Source: Candidatus Caldisaccharidevorator malaysiensis
Lineage (GTDB): Bacteria; Armatimonadota; Fervidibacteria; Fervidibacterales; Fervidibacteraceae
Assembly (NCBI GenBank): GCA_025057575.1
Contig: JANXBO010000005.1
Location: 1 to 64,000 of the forward strand
Reading direction: 5' to 3'
DNA: 64,000 nucleotides
The notes below the pieces were generated by a model. The model ran no database searches. It saw only the letters and a program-made list of their open reading frames with translations, and was not told where the DNA came from. The number at the start of each line of letters is the position of its first letter. The stretch's first letter is position 1. Below are positions 62,042-64,000 of the stretch, piece by piece. A program made the translations under genes and the position numbers.

Positions 62042-62899
62042 CTAACTCCCTTGTGGGTGAGGTTGGAAAGTGAAAAGGATCAAAGCCCCCAGTGCCAGGA
62101 TGATAGCCGAAACAGCATATAGGATCCACAGCGCCAGCAACCGACGGATGGGATGGTGAACATAATCCATCAGAACGCTCCTCATTCCCCAGACTCCATG
62201 ACCCATCGCCAACAGTAGCAAAAGAAGATCGTAAGTCCGCCAGAAGGGGGTCGCAAACCTTTCGGCGACGAACTGGTAGTTAATTCTTTCCACTCCACCG
62301 TCCACCAGATGCATAATCCACAGGTGACCGAACGCAAGGAAGATCAGGGCAATTCCAGAAAATCGCATAAAGAGCCATCCGTAGAATTCCATTCCTTTTT
62401 CTACTGGGCGCGGATAAAGGTAAGGTAAGGTGGGCAGAGTCGGAGCGCTCAGCGAAAAAACCGCAAGGGCAGGGAAAAGGGCGATCAGCCAGGGTCGCGA
62501 GTCTTTCAAAGGCAAATTTTGGAACGAATGAGAGGCAGATGGGGACATCATTTGGGAGATCATAATGGCAGCGCTGGGTAAGTAAAGGAGTAAGAAGATG
62601 CCGATGACACCCGCCAAAAAAGGGCGGTAGCGCAGGGTAAGGGCTGGGAACAGTTCTAAAACAATGATGGACAGTCCGTTAATTCCGTGAAAGAGGACCA
62701 TCCCGACCAAAAGGACTTCCCCGACCCGAAACAAGGGATGATGGTAAAGAGCCATTATCCGGTTGTAAAGGTCCGGACCCCATCCGATGAGGGCTGTATC
62801 AATGACGTGAACGAGCAAGAAAAGGAAGATGCCGACTCCTGTCACTCTGTGGGTCAGCCAGACCCACATCCGAGGGTCACCCCGATAGGTCCAAAACAT
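62042..62899 (-). CDS. Fused succinate dehydrogenase cytochrome b556/anchor subunit (SdhC-SdhD)
   Basis: 285 residues that look like SdhC and SdhD in one chain. The first half has WLTHRVTGVGIFLFLLVHVIDT, MVLFHGINGLSIIVLELF and a third helix; after a linker with one more hydrophobic segment (PWLIALFPALAVFSLSA), the second half has FMRFSGIALIFLAFGHLWIMH, LLLLAMGHGVWGMRSVLMDY and a final helix. Both halves keep histidines placed as haem ligands. It anchors SdhA/SdhB to the membrane and reduces quinone. The ATG at 62899 follows GGGAAGGGAACC; the longer frame from 62974 is rejected. A fused protein would explain why no separate sdhD is seen. Confidence 0.85.
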   Translation of the reverse strand: MFWTYRGDPRMWVWLTHRVTGVGIFLFLLVHVIDTALIGWGPDLYNRIMALYHHPLFRVGEVLLVGMVLFHGINGLSIIVLELFPALTLRYRPFLAGVIGIFLLLYLPSAAIMISQMMSPSASHSFQNLPLKDSRPWLIALFPALAVFSLSAPTLPTLPYLYPRPVEKGMEFYGWLFMRFSGIALIFLAFGHLWIMHLVDGGVERINYQFVAERFATPFWRTYDLLLLLLAMGHGVWGMRSVLMDYVHHPIRRLLALWILYAVSAIILALGALILFTFQPHPQGS

Positions 62900-62988
62900 A
62901 TTGGTTCCCTTCCCTATCTTATTAACAGCAAAAACTCTGTCTGAGCACAATTCTAAGGCAGATGGCGATGGCAACCGCTGCGCCTTTT

Positions 62989-63471
62989 TTAAGGCTTGTT
63001 CTTCAAGAATTCTTTTAGATAGCTTCTTTCCTTCTCCGCCATCTGTTTCCTTTCCAAAGGTGTTTCATCGTTATGACCGAGCAAATGCAGAAGACCGTGC
63101 ACGGTCAATCTCAAGACTTCCTTTTGAAGGGGGACTTTGTAGCGGCGGGCATTTCGTTGCGCCACCGGCAGGCAGACAACGATGTCACCAAGGTAACGGT
63201 CGCCGTCTTCGGTGATGCTGTCAAAGGGAAAAGACAAAACATCCGTTGACCCGTTGTGACCGAGGAACCTTTTGTTCAAGGTCCGAATATAAGGCTCATC
63301 GCAGAAGGCAACGGTGAGGGCAAAGGGGCGGTCAAGCGGTCCTCTTTTTTTAAGGACCTCTGCTTCAAGGACTCTTGCGAGGAGGCGGCGCACTGGGGCG
63401 GTCAGGGAGGCTGGCAGGCGGCAGGGGGCGACCGCTATCACCGTTATGGTGGCGAAGGGGCGGGCTCCCAT
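62989..63471 (-). CDS. ybeY: Endoribonuclease YbeY (rRNA maturation factor)
   Basis: 160 residues. LTVAFCDEPYIRTLNKRFLGHNGSTDVLSFPF and LGDIVVCLPVAQRNA are the family blocks. The zinc motif reads H125-GLL-H129-LLG-H133-N-D135; the third ligand position, histidine in E. coli (HGSLHLMGYDH), is D135 here, with H133 two residues earlier. YbeY acts in 16S rRNA maturation and ribosome quality control. I chose the ATG at 63471 behind AAAGGTGAGG, which gives a 107-base overlap with the end of pgpH; in-frame GTGs downstream would shorten it. The order pgpH-ybeY is as in Bacillus. Confidence 0.93.
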   Translation of the reverse strand: MGARPFATITVIAVAPCRLPASLTAPVRRLLARVLEAEVLKKRGPLDRPFALTVAFCDEPYIRTLNKRFLGHNGSTDVLSFPFDSITEDGDRYLGDIVVCLPVAQRNARRYKVPLQKEVLRLTVHGLLHLLGHNDETPLERKQMAEKERSYLKEFLKNKP

Positions 63472-64000
63472 TGTCTCGGACCTCACCTTTGGGATAGTCA
63501 ATGCGGTGATGGTAGATCGCCTTTAGGGTCTCAATGAAAGATTTCTGGATGATCTCAATGTCTTTAAGAGTGAGAGGGGATTCCGAAAGTTGACCATCGT
63601 TGATGCGGTCGGACACAACCTCCTTGACGACCTTTTCTATATTTTCGTTGGTCGGGTTGGAGAGGGAATGGACGGCGGCTTGGACACCGTCGGCAAGCAT
63701 CACCAGGGCGGCTTCTTTCGTCTGTGGAAGAGGTCCCTTGTAACGGAAAGCGGACGGGTCGGCGCGCGGATTTTCTTCTAAAGCCTTCTGCCAGAAATAG
63801 GTCATCAACGAATTGCCGTGATGCTGTTGAATAATGTCTCTGATGATGCGGGGCAGACGGTGGTGGCGGGCCAGTTCCACCCCTTGATCCACGTGCAGAG
63901 CCAATACTTTTGCGGACATCTGACTGCCCATATGGTTGTGGGGGTTGATCATTCCCGAATGTTGATTTTCAACAAAATAGTTGGGTCGGATGGACTTGCC
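63365..64000 (-). CDS. pgpH: 7TM-HD cyclic-di-AMP phosphodiesterase PgpH-like (C-terminal 211 residues)
   Basis: Only the end is inside the window. GKSIRPNYFVENQ at the edge, NPHNHMGSQMSAKVLALHV, GVELARHHRLPRIIRDIIQQHHG and YKGPLPQTKEAALVMLADGVQAA are the HD-domain segments of the PgpH/YqfF family, which degrades cyclic di-AMP in Bacillus and Listeria. The seven-helix part and the HD pair lie to the right of the window. After IYHHRIDYP, where relatives end, the frame runs on for about 40 proline- and arginine-rich residues across the start of ybeY. Assigned by family and by the ybeY neighbour. Confidence 0.9.
   Translation of the reverse strand, partial: GKSIRPNYFVENQHSGMINPHNHMGSQMSAKVLALHVDQGVELARHHRLPRIIRDIIQQHHGNSLMTYFWQKALEENPRADPSAFRYKGPLPQTKEAALVMLADGVQAAVHSLSNPTNENIEKVVKEVVSDRINDGQLSESPLTLKDIEIIQKSFIETLKAIYHHRIDYPKGEVRDNGSPPLRHHNGDSGRPLPPASLPDRPSAPPPRKSP

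Overview
The window is one contiguous piece of a bacterial chromosome, about 55% GC by eye, densely coding and built from short operons on both strands. Several traits point to Armatimonadota, perhaps a thermophilic Fervidibacter-like lineage: H-X9-DG prepilin-like proteins (DUF1559 type), a fused MFS/spermidine-synthase-like protein, UroD-family and FGGY-kinase genes of the kind used in sugar catabolism, DUF2723, VIT/VWA, alpha-2-macroglobulin and large multidomain glycosidase genes, and a Suf-only Fe-S system. This placement rests on gene content, not on a phylogeny. I saw no tRNA, rRNA, CRISPR array, insertion sequence or prophage.

Layout. 1-1059: groES-groEL (cut by the left edge) behind a consensus sigma-70 promoter and a perfect CIRCE operator, divergent from valS. 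3836-7284: a leftward operon of an SMC-like ATPase, a small TOPRIM-like protein and a secreted ceramidase-like hydrolase, with its own promoter. 7350-14757: a leftward run nuoB - Crp/Fnr regulator - sufR - sufC - sufB - sufD - Rieske protein - sufS, whose promoter carries an 11-bp-arm palindrome. 14767-23402: an Old Yellow Enzyme homologue, selA, a 1347-residue membrane-anchored glycosidase-like protein and a GH3 enzyme. 23440-29167: two CNNM/CorC-type membrane proteins, a lipoprotein, homoserine dehydrogenase and threonine synthase. 29309-35643: a lone AAA ATPase and a bacterial alpha-2-macroglobulin. 35779-38180: two prepilin-like genes, each followed by a very small membrane protein, behind a foldable leader. 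38350-45849: hslV, lipM, an unknown protein, glyQ, a beta-propeller lipoprotein, glyA and the MFS/spermidine-synthase-like fusion. 46021-55219: a LysM/multi-BON secretin, an M16 peptidase, a DUF2723 membrane protein coupled to an acyl-ACP-reductase-like enzyme, and a VIT/VWA protein. 55349-60173: a sugar isomerase, a nitroreductase, a UroD-family protein and an FGGY kinase. 60246-64000: succinate dehydrogenase (sdhA plus a fused sdhC-sdhD), ybeY and the 3' end of pgpH.

How the genes work together. The suf run is a complete SufBCD-SufS assembly machine with its own Fe-S-sensing repressor, and it is placed with an Fe-S protein of respiratory complex I (NuoB), so Fe-S supply and demand may be co-regulated. 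The left-hand ATPase/TOPRIM pair resembles nuclease-type defence modules and is translationally coupled to a secreted lipid-amidase-like enzyme. The prepilin and secretin genes suggest type IV pilus-like or type II-like surface structures. Convergent neighbours often overlap at their 3' ends (valS/ceramidase-like, hslV/lipM, glyQ/beta-propeller), which shows a very compact genome. Start codons were chosen from visible ribosome-binding sites and family N-termini, and doubtful ones are flagged.
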